Origin: Coniella vitis
Lineage: Eukaryota; Ascomycota; Sordariomycetes; Diaporthales; Schizoparmaceae
Reading direction: 5' to 3'
Length of the DNA: 64,000 nucleotides
Assembly (NCBI GenBank): GCA_011317545.1
Contig: WUJK01000011.1
Coordinates: 325,501-389,500, forward strand
Of the stretch, positions 33,367 through 45,510 are shown piece by piece; position 1 is the first letter of the stretch; each line of letters begins with the position of its first letter. Both the position numbers and the translations under genes were made by a program. The notes beneath the pieces were generated by a model. The model was not told the DNA's origin. It saw only the letters and a list, made by a program, of their open reading frames with translations, and did not search any database.

Positions 33367-35607
33367 CGTGGCCGGGCTGTGGTCAGGGTTGCAAGTGAGG
33401 ATGGGCCAGGCGAGGGCGGCGGGCTTTGGACAGGGAAAGCCAGGCCTTTTGAGCACCTGGCGGTCTCATCCACCTCGGGGGAGTCGATGACGCTTGCTGG
33501 GCATCACGTAAACTGGTTGACAAGCAGGCAATGACGAAGGCCAACCCAGCCAAGGCAGGCTTAGCTGCGGCCGTTGACCACAAAGCGGCGCGAGAAATCG
33601 AGCGAGAGGTCCTGGGCCTCAGGCCCCGTCCCCAGCCGTGGAGGCCGGCATCGTGCCACGGGGAGCCGAGAGCGAGGCAGAGGGACTTGGAGTTTGGCAG
33701 GCGTTGGGTGGAGGAGTGAAGTATATTCTATGGATCCCCCAGAAAAGTTTAGCGGGCTGCGGAGTGCAGGACGGGGTCGCGGGGTCGCCGGCGGGATAAT
33801 CGCACGATCATCACCACTTTTCTTTTGTGGTCGACTGGTGTTGTTGGTGGTGCCCAAAAAAGAAGGGGGCACCAGGGGGAGAGAGACAGAGAGAAAGAGC
33901 GCGCTTACAGAATTCAATGTGCACTGAGGCGCGTTTCTGGCAGGTTGCGCACTGCTGTAGCACTGCTGTAGCGCTGTCTTCGTCGCTAAAGACTCAGTGC
34001 ATTTGGCGGGCGATTGAGTGCTCTTCCAGAATTCGCATCAGCGGGTATCAGTGGGACTCGAGGTGGGCTTCTAGTGGGCACGGCAGGGGAGCAGCACTGC
34101 GGCAATTGGCGGTGGCCCTACTACTTAGCACATGGTACTGTGTACCATCAGCAAGCAACCCCGCAAAAGCCACCGAACTCTGGATCCTCACCAGCTTGGC
34201 AGCACCAGCTGGGCAGCATCAGCTTGGCAGCACCCACTGCCCAGACTGGATCATCAAACCAGGGCCGAATAACTGTTCAGAGCTTCATTATTTGCAAATG
34301 AGGCTTGTCAATGCATCTTTCCATGGTCTTCCTCGACCCACTGGCTCCCAACGCACCCCCGCACCCGGAACTTGTGTCCTGATCGCGAGCGTCCAGAATG
34401 CCTTCAACCAGACGAGCCAAGACGGGGCGCCCGGTGCATACACGGTCAGAATCAAGGCCAACGTCAATACCAAATAGAGACCGAGCCAGCCATATTCCAG
34501 TACGCGTACAGCCAGATAATCGATGAGGTAGCCGCCCATCGCCAGCCAACACATATACACGGACCACGAGCTCCAACATCGAAGATGGCACGACCAGCGA
34601 GCAGCGACGCCAGTAACCGTAGACGGCAGCCAATCAAACCGGTTCAGTGTTCATGTGCACAATAGAAGATGCCACTATTTACTAGCTTTACTATGCCCGA
34701 CGCTCTGGATCCGTGCTGACATGTCAGCCCTGCCACCCCGGCGCAAGCTCTCCCACGCCCACGGCCCGTCCCAGTCGCCGCCTGTTGCCTACCGCCAGTC
34801 GCGAATGACGATCACTAGGCACGACCACGCGCCCACGTGCTGTAGCGACCTTGCTTAACATGCAGAAGAAAGGGAGAGTGCTTGTTGGCTTGAAAATCCA
34901 GCAAGTTTCGTCCATCTGTTGTGAAGCTCTTCGGCGCTGCACTGGACTGGCGTAGTATCCCATCTCGGATCCCGTGGTACGGAAACGTGAACAAGTACGT
35001 TTGTTTTGCTTGCTCCGCATCTGAATTTCAAATACTATTCTAACCCAATGATGCCATGGTGCTAGTGGTGACGATGTGTGTGGGCATCTGCTGCCCGTCC
35101 TGGTGGCTGGTTGCTGCTTGCGTCTTTCTTGGCGCATCCAGCGGCGGCCTGGTCAACCGTCACTGTCAGGTCGCGGGTTAGGGCTTTGCGTTGTGCCCTC
35201 ATGACGCTTGTACATAGTGAGTGCGCTCCATCCCGCGGAGATGTCATGGAAGTCTATTCGACAGTTTACTAACCAGTCAGGAGTCATGGCTCCAAGAAGC
35301 GTCACTAGCCCCTGACGGCTTCGTTCATCATTCAAAGACCAGAGAAGATGCCGGGTCTCTTCCGAATTCCCGTGCTCGCACGCCGCCGACAGCTGCGAAC
35401 CTCGCCCTCCGCTGGTGGGAGAGTGCAAACGCATTGCACAAGACGGTACTGTCCACCAATCCGGCAAGGTAGTCGTCTTGTTATGTTCATTGCCGTGAGC
35501 TTGCGGTTTAAGAGTCATCGAAACCGTTTGGTGCCACTTTGCGCAGAGTCAGCTACACCGGCTTCTTGCTTTCTCTGCTTTGGATGCGACCCTCGAAGGC
35601 CATCATC
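33367..35607. other. Intergenic between invertase (-) and HPP gene (+)
   Basis: About 2.2 kb with divergent promoters at each end. A TATA-like ATATAC on the minus strand at about 33722-33727 could serve the invertase. Imperfect repeats of AGCTTGGCAGCACC occur at 34192-34238. No gene is supported in the middle. Confidence 0.45.
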
Positions 35608-36647
35608 ATGGCGTCCGAAAAGAATGGGAAAGACAGTACGCCGAGAGGCCTACACATTGATATTGACCGGGCCGTTAACCCTTTCATTCTGTCCCTCCGC
35701 AGGCATCAGTTACCGCCTCTCGTCCGACGATTTCTTGGCTATCGCGACAAGCCGTCGCGACCACTTGGAAATGTGCTCATCATTCTCTGGTCGTTCATTG
35801 GGGCGCTGAGTGCCTTGCTGTTGATTTGGGGAGTCTGTCAGCATGTTCCTGCCATAAAGAACACCGATAGCACCCTAATATTGGGCAGTTTTGTGGGTTT
35901 CTTCCTAGCCCGGCTCCTCCTTCTGCGCGTGCTGAGAGGCACAAGACTCTACTGACATGATTCCTGCTTGACTAGGGCGCCGCTGCAGTACTCGAATTCT
36001 ATGCCATTGAAGCGCCTCTTTCTCAACCTCGAAACATGTTTCTTGGGCAACTCGGCAGCAGTATTATCGGCGTGGCTATCAATAAGGGCTTTGTGCAATT
36101 GCCATCCACGCAGTATTCGCATCTCCGCTGGGTCGGCGGCTCCATCTCCTGTGCCTGTGCCATAGCCTACATGGGTGTCACGGGGACGACCCATCCTCCC
36201 GCCGGTGCTACGGCTCTCCTTGCTGTGACAGATGAAAAAGTCACGGGACTTGGCTGGATGCTTGTGCCTGTGGTCCTGCTGCATTGTGCACTCATGTTTG
36301 TCGTAGCCCTGGTCATCAACAACATACAAAGAGTCTATCCCCAGTACTGGTGGACCCAGCGAGATGTCGGCTCTTTTTGGACGAGGAACCACGACGGCCA
36401 TAAGAGTTCTGACGAAGAGAACATGGTCCAGACACCTTCCCATCAACGAGACCAGAACCCGGCTCAGCAAGACGGGCTGGATCCGGGCAATGAACCGTCG
36501 CCTCTCGTGGTTCTGACTCGGCGCGGAATAGTCGCTTCGCCGAATGTCCACCTGACTGCTTCTGACAGATCGTGTTTGGAGCAAATTGCGCAAAGGCTAT
36601 CACAAAGATCGTCTATATCGCTTGCCACGCCTGAACAAGGCTGCTGA
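35608..36647 (+). CDS. HPP-family integral membrane protein
   Basis: Two exons: 35608-35892 and 35976-36647, giving 318 aa. The HPP motif is intact in GTTHPPAGATALLAV. About four to five hydrophobic segments lie between residues 45 and 215 (for example the span with IILWSFIGALSALLLIWG). GAAAVLEFYAIEAPLSQPRN, right after the intron, is the conserved start of the HPP domain. The C-terminal 100 residues are hydrophilic, Gln/Ser-rich and probably cytosolic. Plant and cyanobacterial HPP proteins have been linked to nitrite transport; the fungal role is not established. I chose ATG 35608 because the longer frame upstream lacks homology-like sequence. Its neighbour downstream is a Zn2Cys6 regulator on the same strand. 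Confidence 0.85.
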
Positions 36648-37369
36648 ATGGCCCACTGCATCTGCTTGAAGGGTGGGATGGCCCACCAATAAGCGGCTAC
36701 TGAGGCTGGCTGGAAGTCGACCCGGGGGTTCACCCAGCTGCCACCCTGGCCGCCTAGTGCGTCCAGCTCGCTCGAATCCTTCCGGTTATGCTTGCTCAAG
36801 CAGATCCGAGGGCTTGTGGCTTGGCAAAGTGATATACGATCCTATCGAGATATTGCTTTTGGGTCGAACTAATGACTGCTTCCCCAGGTGTTGTGTGCTG
36901 CGCCCGCGTGGCGCGTTGGCGGGCTCCGATCCCTTCTGATTTGATTGCTCTGGAAAGTTTGTCCATATGAACCCAGACAAGCCTGCGTCCTTTCCAGCAA
37001 AAGACGCCTATCAGGCTTTTGCGCTACCCTGCACTTTCGGTGGCGCCAGACATCAACCAACATCCTTTGTAAGGCCCGCCTCTCCTGAGACGAGTCCAAC
37101 TCTGGCCGAAGACTACTGCATTGGCCATTTTAATCAAAACCAGCTCTTTTGCAAGCTCATTACGGATTGCTGACGATGTGGGACTTCTTCTGTGCAGTTA
37201 GGGTCAAGGTGCTTCTCCCGGCTTTTAGGCCGTCTGCATCTGCATATCCGTACTGCCTATAGACCCGATACCACGGCGGTTCGGATACGCGATCCCGACG
37301 TCGACTAAAGAACGCCCGGAAACAGTGTGCGGGTAGCAATTAACTTACTCGGGGCCAAAACCAAAGAAA
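36648..37369. other. Intergenic, promoter side of the Zn2Cys6 gene
   Basis: About 720 bases with no supportable gene. It separates two genes on the same strand, so it holds a 3' UTR and a promoter. Confidence 0.5.
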
Positions 37370-39309
37370 ATGGGACGGCCTCCCACCAGTGGCTATTGTG
37401 GTACTTGCAGGAAAAGGAGGATCAAATGCGGTACGTTCTGGCCTAGGGCTGTTATTGCTGGATAGGTGGTCTATGCTACGACAAACCCTAACTTGCTCTT
37501 CATCTCAAAAGACAAGACGCTCCCCTCGTGTCAACGATGCCTAAGAGCCGGTTATACTTGCAAAGGCTACGACCTTGGTCTGCGGATGCAGTCTTTGGTC
37601 GTCGTTACAGAGCCTCAGGGCTCGCAGCGTCTGGCCAAATTTGTCACCCATGACTCAACTTCAGCAACACCATCTCCAGAAGGCATTGGTCGAGACCAGC
37701 ATGTGTCCAAAGTCGGCCAAGCTCCCGATCTTAGTCCGCCACCAGCGATGAATTTCACTGCGTTCCAAGAGCACATGGCCTTCAGCTACTTCTTTTCCAC
37801 TTACGGATGGGCGTATTTCTGGAAACCGTTCCTACAACTTGCGCGCGAAAACAGCCTGGCCTCGACGGCGAGCCATCTCTGCAGCCTTGCCCTAGCCTAC
37901 GGATATATGGGTCTCGGTCATGGGGACACACGTCTCAAGGCTATGGGACTTGAGCTCTACGGTCGGAGCTTGAGAGAGGTGCAGAGCTTGCTTAGCAAGG
38001 GCGCTTCAGCTCACCAGGAACTTGCTCGGCTATGCGTTCCTATTGTCATACTCGGGATGTATTCTGTATGTTACACTTGACCACACTGCCGTTTGCTTCC
38101 CTTGCCCATGGCCATGAATGGGATATTGATGGTCTGCAATTTTAAATAGTTTGCCGTTGACGGAGATTTACGTCTGATCCATAATCTCGGCGTGGCGCAA
38201 GTTTTAGAGCATTGTGGCCCGGCGACTTTTCAAAAAGAACCATTGTTGACGGCTTACAGGTCTTGCAGGGGCCTATTGGCGAGTGTTTCCCTTTTTTGAT
38301 CTTTGCGAGACCTTCAGAATCGGGGACTGACTGAAAATCTTTGGGGGGGTCTAGATTTGCCAGTCCTTTGCCATCCGCCGACACACATTCATGGCGGAGC
38401 AGAGATGGAAGACGGTGCCGTGGCAGAAGCTGCCCAAGACATTTCTCGACCGTCTATTTGATCTCCTCGCCGATATGCCAGGCATTGTCAACGACATGGC
38501 TTCTGGCGAACATCCCATTTCGCCAGCGACCAAGGCTTCTTTTCGGGATAAAGTTGCCAGGTTGAAATCCGAGCTCTCGTCGTGGAGATTGGACTGGCAA
38601 CGGTTCCACCCCGACGCCGCAAAAGAGGTACCCTCGTACTTGAAGCTTGATGATGTGGAGCCAGCGGTCTTCAAGCGGCAGCTGAGCACCTTGCTCGAGT
38701 TCGACACCACACAGCAAGCTCTCGAAATGGTGTGTACACTTATAGTCCCTGGGACAGCCTAGAGCAGTGCTGCAGAACGCCACGCATGGGAGAGGCGCTG
38801 CAAAAGCCTGTCGAGCGGCTACAGTTCGTTGATGATGGCTGACAGGATGAGATCTTCCCTAGTTGACCTACAACGCCGGGCTTATTTATCTTATGCAGCT
38901 GGAAAATATTCTCAAACCAACCCAGCCGCACCACGGATCTGTGGCATCTCGTGTTGTGGATCGCGCACCACACCAGAACCAGCAGCATTCGCCGTCGCCA
39001 CTACTGCTGCCCGAGAGGGCAAAGTATATCTGTCAGCCCGCCCTCGAAGCGATTCGCCTCTTTCCCTCCCTGTACAAGAACCTCGTCACGACAAAGGATC
39101 GTATCATGGTTGTGCTCGCCCCCCTAGGCATCGTATACTGCGCCACGAGAAGCGACCCGGACTTGCACCGACTCATGAAGGTTGTCTTGGACGAGGTGCC
39201 CCTTTTTACCAGCGGTGCCACCAGAGACCTTTCCGTATACAGTCTGACGCTCGGGGAAGCGTGGCACAGGAAAGGTGCTGCCTCTACGGTCGCGGCGATG
39301 GGGGTATGA
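37370..39309 (+). CDS. Zn2Cys6 fungal transcription factor
   Basis: Five exons: 37370-37430, 37512-38065, 38150-38278, 38355-38729, 38863-39309, giving 521 aa. The zinc cluster starts at residue 10: Cys10, 13, 20, 27, 30 and 37, with spacing CX2CX6CX6CX2CX6C. It is split after the third Cys by intron 1, a common fungal pattern. The rest is a fungal-specific (Fungal_trans_2-like) regulatory domain: MAFSYFFSTYGWAYFWKPFL, then LLTAYRSCRGLL, and the C-terminal SLTLGEAWHRKG. It should be nuclear and control nearby or distant genes; the HPP gene upstream is one candidate target by position only. Intron 3 appears to use a GC donor; a GTTTCC donor 8 bases later would add Ala-Ser in the same frame. 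Confidence 0.85.
38279..38354 (+). other. Probable GC-AG intron in the Zn2Cys6 gene
   Basis: Donor TTG/GCGAGT and acceptor GTCTAG, phase 0. The alternative donor GTTTCC at 38287 is also phase 0 and would insert two residues. The choice is not settled by sequence alone. Confidence 0.5.
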
Positions 39310-40216
39310 TGGATGCACCTGATGAGATGGCGAGACGACTGCGTGGAAGATGGTTGGCAAAAGTGCCCGACGGAGCGAATATTTTCCATCTCCACAGGGT
39401 CACAACTGTAATACTTTTCCTTGTGGCGGTCAAAGTCAAAGTGGTGGATCCTTTGTGCCATTTGCCCGGCGCGGTTCAAGATTTTTGGGTTATAACTCGT
39501 AATGTGGTTTTGGAAGTGCAGTTCCTTGGTGCAGTGATCTCGGCCGTTGGAACCTCACCTCCAATCGACCATGGTATGGTTACTTTATTCCAGTCACCCT
39601 GGGTTCATGGAAGTTTGCGTGTCCAGATAGCAACATTGATCAGATTTTTGCCAACGAGACAGCTCGAATGCTAGCCTCTGGGGACTGATCGTGGGATTCG
39701 GTGATTGACACGGCACTTTTTCTCAGTCATTGATGTAGTTGCAATTTTTCAGTTGAGACAATTCAATTCATCCTACGCGAGCGCAAGCAACAGTGTGAAA
39801 CATGGCCACCACGACAACGAGCTACGAGTATCACAAGCGTATCACAAGGAGCCGCGGAAGTTGTGGCAGTATAAGCACTTCAATAGGTCTGAATCCAGGC
39901 GCAGGACAGGAGGAATCGGGAGCTTTAGTAGGGAAGCCGTTGCACAGCAAGTCGAGAGAGTCACGACTTGGTGCCCGAGTAAGTTTATTCGTTCCCACAT
40001 GCCTTGTGAAGAAACCGAAAAAAAAAAAAAAAAAAAAGAAAAAAAAAGACCACACTGTTTCATCCTTGAAATCCAACAGTCATTACATCTATATATTCAT
40101 ATTTCAAAAATTCAACGCTTATTCCAAATCCCAACCCATTTTCTTTTTTTTCCAATCCTGTACTTGCTTTGTTCCCCCCCCCCCCTCCAAAAAAAAAACC
40201 CCCCGGCGGGCGATTC
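39310..40216. other. Gap between convergent genes
   Basis: About 900 bases between the Zn2Cys6 gene (+) and the purine permease (-). It contains an A-rich run (40018-40048) and a C run (about 40176-40187). No gene is supported. Confidence 0.5.
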
Positions 40217-42421
40217 CTACGCCATTTTCTCATCACGATGCTCACTCCCCGCGGCACTCGCCGTCGTCGCCTCCCGACTTGACCCCCTGCCCATGCGCCG
40301 CGTCTGCTCCTCGACAACAACAGCCGGGGTCGTGGCCTCCTGCACCTGCACCTCGTCAAACTCCATGTCCTCGTCGCGCAGCAGCAAGTTCAGCAGCATG
40401 GTCACCAGCGCCGTGACCGCGAAGCCCGTCTCCATGACCAGCTCGATGGCGTCGAGGAACCCCTCGAGGCTCTTGTTGGCGCCCGCGTACGTGAAGAAGG
40501 TGGAAAAGTAGGTCGGCACGAGCGTGGCGCCGTAGCCGATGGCGAGGCCGGCGGTGAGGATGAAGCGGCTGCGGCGGGTGAAGGGCACGCCGCGCGCGAT
40601 GATGGCGATGCCCGAGACGGCGACCGAGGTGAAGAGGAAGGTGGTCATGCCGCCGATGACGGCCGAGGGGATGGCGGTCAGGGCGGCGGCGAACTTGGCG
40701 AAGATGCCCATGATGATGAGGAAGATGCTGGGGTTCGGGGAAAGAAAGAAAAAAAGGCTTTTGATTAGCTTTTTCTTTTCTTTTCGTTCGACATTTGGGG
40801 TGGGGGGCTTGAGTTTCAACGAAGAGGCCGCAAGAAGATCTGGAAGAAAAGAAGGTAAAACAGAAAGGAAAAAAAGAAAAGACAAAGAAAGAAAAAAGAA
40901 CTCACCAAGCGCAGTACCCAGCCTTGCGATTCGCACACCTCGTCAGCGCAATGACGCCGTTGTTCTGCGCAAACGTCGACATGGGCGTGATGGTGCACAG
41001 CGCAGCAAGCACGCCGTTCAGCCCGTCGGCCAGCACGCCGCCCTGGATGCGGCTCTCGTACAGCTCGCCCGCGACCTCCAGCCGCGAGACGTCGCAGGTG
41101 GCCGTGATGTCGCCAATGGCCTCGCACGCGCAGATGATGAAGACGGCGAGCAGGGGCAGCACGAGCGGGCCGTAGACGGTCAGGGGGAAGGTGTGCACCC
41201 AGATGAAGGAGGCGACGGGCGCGGCGGTGATGCCGGACTTGTCAAAGTAGCCGCAGGCGGCGGCGATGATGCAGCCCACCAGCAGGCCGACGACGACGGA
41301 GCAGGATTTCATGATGGGGGCGCCGAAGCGTTCGCAGAGGATGATGGTTACGAAGACGGAGAAGCCGAGACCTGTTGGGGTTTGTTAAAATTATGGTGTT
41401 CGCCATGGTCAGTGGAAAGTTGGTTTTCAAAGAGGGACGTTGAAAGGGAAAAGGAGAAAGAAAAGGAAAAAAAAAAAAAAAGAAGGAAAAAAGAAAAAAT
41501 GCCTACCCAAGAACTCGGCACTGCCCCAAGGCAGCGCATGCGGCGCCGTGATATCGGGACACAGCTGGTACATGGCCGGCGCAGCACTACCCTCCATACA
41601 GGTGCCGCTGCCGCCAGCCCAGTCCTCAAAGCCGCTCTCGATCAGGCTGATACCAATGAGCATGACGGTGGGACCCGTCACAATCGGCGGGAAGATGCGC
41701 AGCATGGTCTTGGGCGGGATGAAGGAGATGAGGATCTCGATCAGCGCGCAGACGGCCGACGTGCCGATGAGGGCGCCGTAGCCTTCGGGGCAGGGCAGCT
41801 GGGTGCCGTCGGCGGCGGTGGGACAGTAGCCGTTGTCGTACATTTGCGTGAGAGCGCGGGTGGCGACGGTGATTGTGGCAAAGGAGACGCCGACGACGGA
41901 GATGACGCCTGTGCCGATGTAGTAGCTGGAGCGGGAGGAGGGGTGTGTTAATATACTCGGCAGCGAAGCAATGCGCGGCTCTGCCACGGCGAGGAAAAGG
42001 TTGGGACGTACGGGGTCTTGGCAATATGGAAGCGGGTGATTTGGACCATGGACAAGATGCCCGAGACGATCAACGAGGTCGACACGAGGTACTGTTCAAG
42101 CTCGGTCGACAGGTTGGCCGAGCTGGCGAGCAAGATGGGCGGCGCAATAATGCCCGCCAACATGGCGAGCGCGTGCTGCAGGCCGAGCAACACGGCGAGC
42201 AGCACGGGCAGCTTTTCATCGAGGCCGAAGAACGGGGCGGCCTGGGCCCGCCGCCGTCGAAAGGGCAGGCTGGGCGTGAAGAGGAAGGCATAGTCGTAGT
42301 CGCCAATGAGGCCGTCACGCGTGAAGAAGGTGTGCTTGAAGGACTGCAGGCGGTCGGAAAAGGTGCGTTTGGCGTGGCTGTTGTGGGAGACGATCTCGGC
42401 GGGTCCCTGGTTTTCGTCCAT
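40217..42421 (-). CDS. NCS2 purine permease (UapA/UapC-like)
   Basis: Four exons on the minus strand: 42421-42012, 41925-41507, 41371-40906, 40727-40217, giving 601 aa. Signature motifs of the nucleobase-ascorbate transporter family are present: GLQHALAML in TM1, ALTQMYDNGYCPT, CEAIGDITATCDVSRL in TM8, and QNNGVIALTRCANRKAG, matching the family's Q/E/P-N-x-G-x4-T-R/K/G signature. These match fungal uric acid/xanthine:proton symporters at the plasma membrane. The C-terminal tail is hydrophilic and acidic. GATA-type HGATAR sites occur upstream (about 42551, 42836, 42849, 42914), in line with nitrogen control by an AreA-like factor, though that is inference. Introns contain polypurine/polypyrimidine runs. 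Confidence 0.9.
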
Positions 42422-42785
42422 TGCGGCGGCGGGATGGGATGGGATGGCTATTGCGGGGCTGGGCAGAGGACGCACGCCGCTGACGGCAGGTTTGTATATG
42501 TATTCTGCTGTCTCTGTCCTCGATATCTGGTGTGGCCTCGACTCGGGAGAACTGCTATCGGGGCGTTGGCTCTGGCGGCTGTGCAACAATCTGCGGCAGC
42601 CAGGCGAATGGGGAAGCTGGTTAGTTCACGGATCGATCATCACCACATGTCGCATTATCCAGGAGTCTGGGAAAGAATGAATGGATACAAAACGGCTGTA
42701 TCGTAGGGGCGTATGGCGAGAAAGTCAATGATATCAGGTGCGTTTCTCTCGCCGAGATCACCGCTCGAGCAGGGCCATCCCCAGC

Positions 42786-42794
42786 TTATATAAA
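42786..42794 (-). promoter_or_regulatory. TATA-like element of the NCS2 permease gene
   Basis: TTTATATAA on the minus strand about 365 bp upstream of ATG 42421. A nearer TATACA lies at about 42492-42499. Either could direct initiation. Confidence 0.4.
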
Positions 42795-43507
42795 TACCAT
42801 GCCATCCGCCAAAACAAATACCTTCACCAATCTTCTCTATCAGAGGGCCGATAATGCATCCGCCTGCATCCGCACGTGTGGGCAATACTTAGCCGAGAAG
42901 CTGGAACCTTTTCTTATCTACAAGCCAAGTCGTCAGCCAAAGAGAACAGAGAGAAGGGCCCCATGCCGCTTGCGCCCCGACTTTTTCTTTTTCCTTCCTT
43001 TTCTTTTCTTTTTGCTTGTGCCCCTTGCACACCTGCCGTGTCGTCTGCGATGATATACAACTAGAAAACATGTCCATGCAGGCCACAGCGTTGCATCGAT
43101 CGGTTGATCAGATCCACTTGAGGAAATCAACAAGCAACAACCTGCTTGCATGCAGCTCGGCAACTCAAGAATGGCATGCTAAAGGCACAAAGCATGGCAT
43201 TCCATCTCTGCTATGTATACAGATTGTCAAGTGCTTTTGCCTGTGGACGGCACCCTGCCTGGACGGCCTGGCGGCAAGCTCCAGAGAAGGCGGGAGATAA
43301 CCGTGATGACTGGGCGGGCGTGCTGGGGCTTGCGGGGGGCGCCGTGGCGTGGGATGCCATGGGGATGGAGATGAACGAGGCTAAACCTGATGCTGTCTAG
43401 AACATGTCGGGGGCTGAAGAGAGAAGATAAAAGGCGCATGGCGAGGTATAATACCGCGCGGTCAGGCCATCCACGCATCACAGCATCGGGCTGGGGCCGC
43501 ACAGGGC

Positions 43508-43538
43508 TGCCACTGCCACTGCCACTGCCACTGCCACT
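43508..43538. repeat. (TGCCAC)5 tandem repeat
   Basis: Five near-perfect copies of a hexanucleotide in non-coding sequence; a likely polymorphic marker. Confidence 0.9.
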
Positions 43539-45510
43539 GGAGGACAGAGGAAAAGATGTTGATCGAGTGACACTTTGGCACCCCAAGTGCCCCGTCCATT
43601 ATGTGTTGGGGCTTTGCTATGCATGTAGATGTTAGATGACGTGCAAGAAAACCAAGACTGATTCATCACACTCCTCGGCAGCCATTAATGCAGCCGCTGG
43701 ATCGACTTATTAGTATGTAGCACTGACAAAGCCGTATTATGTAAGCTAGCCCGCCCTCTCCGCCCAAGTGGGCCGTTCCCTAAACTCCGGAGGCGGGGGC
43801 CCGGGGATTCTCGGGACTAGGCACCACGAGCCAAGACGGCCGATAAGAGAATGGCAAAAATTGGCTGATACTTTAGATTGCTGCAGATAGCATCACTCGA
43901 TTCTATCGAGTCAACGGCCACTGGTATCAGAAGGGATGCCCACTTAAAACCGTGGCTACCCCATATCCACTTTCTTTTTGCCATGTGCTTTTCATGGTGC
44001 TGTGCGTGCGTCGCGCTTCTATGCATTCTATGTAGAAAAAAAAAAAGAAATTAAAACCGGAAAATCACGACACTTTACAACTCTTGGACCGATAGTCTGG
44101 TGTGCAAACAGCGCCCAGCTGGGTCAATGATACTTGGACAGTCAAGCTCTGGAATAGAAAAGCAGATACGGAACCTGCTTGCTCATCCAGATGAATCGGA
44201 CTTTATTATGCTTTGGCGACACCCAGCAAACTCGAGCTACAACCACAATGCCTCGGGAGCAAAAGGCGGTTACGTGCTGACCAGTGCTTCTCAGCCTGGA
44301 TATCATATACTCCTCGAGTCCGATTACAACCGTGCTACTTTCTAAGCACTGAGGATAAATATAGAAAGAATGGCCCCATACCGTGATCCTGTCTGTCCAT
44401 ACCAAAACTTGCTGCATGGCTCGAGAGATATTGACACCACGAGCAAGCAGTAATCCCTTTTGACTTGGCTGCGCAGGGTGCAACGAGGGAAATCATCCGA
44501 AGAGTTCTGTGAAGCCATCGAGAGAAAGCGCGTTGGTCCTGCTCGTGGCGGCCAAAGATATGCACCAAAGGCCTTGCAGCGGCCAAAACACCAGGCAAAG
44601 AAAGGCTGAGGTACGCTGTTATATAACATACATGGACGTAAAAGGTATTGATATTTCATAATTTTTAGCACAAGCTCTCCCTGAGACGCACCATCTTCTA
44701 ACCAATGTGTGAAACCCAAACACGCCTGAGTGAGAAGGTGGTGTTATGGGTGCATGGATGATCGTGAGCGTGCCAACCCTTTACGGCACAATGACTGACA
44801 TATTGACGGGATTCTCAGTCTCAAGCGGCTTATGTGGAAGATAAATTGTAGATATCCTCTGTAGCTCTCTTCGGGAAACCCTTATTGAACTGGCTAGCTG
44901 ATATGGAGCAGTGAATTATGTCTGCTCTGCTAAACAGCCTGGAATCAGCACCATTCTGCTTAATGACGGGGCGATGAGGTCTTCTGGTTATTGCATATCA
45001 TCCTGCAGATATTCAAGATCCAGAGCAAGGAACTCTCCATTCATTCTGGGCCGTTGAGCAGTGGCGAGCCTCGAAAACATCATTCAATCAGATGTCTAGA
45101 TTGTCCCGTCAAGACTGGTTGGCGGAGATGAGTCCTGTCCGTATGTAATAATGCCGTCTGAGAGCTTGGACAACCCTGGGACAATATACAATCACATTCA
45201 CTGCCCCAGTTGCTGTCAAATTCTTGAAAACAAAGATAACTGGGGGCTTACCAAGGTAGCTCATCTGCTCGTGCTGCCCTCGGAGTTCACACTGGCCAGC
45301 GCCTGACGCCGTTTCCTTCTCTCCTACTAGTCAACACCACCACCGCCAGCCTTTCTCGCACCATCATCGATTCTTTGCCCGTTTCCCAACCGAAAGCCAC
45401 CTTTCAATCCACCATGACAACAGAGGTCTTGTGCTTTCTCGAATCCCACCAATACGGACGCGTTGTTGGCGCGTCCTGCCCCGACCAGATCAGCCTCAGG
45501 AACTGTCACG

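Larger units (their letters stand above)
42422..45510. other. Gene-poor region between NCS2 and the small Cys/His protein
   Basis: About 3.1 kb. The left end is the NCS2 promoter. The remainder shows only short open frames without features. A six-base tandem repeat lies at 43508-43538 and an A-rich run at about 44036-44049. The right end (45300-45510), rich in CACC and pyrimidines, looks like the leader of the next gene. Confidence 0.45.

Noticed and set aside
31858..33534. Plus-strand frames of 235 and 288 codons
   Set aside because: Antisense to the GH32 invertase; Val/Arg/Gly-rich with no domain.
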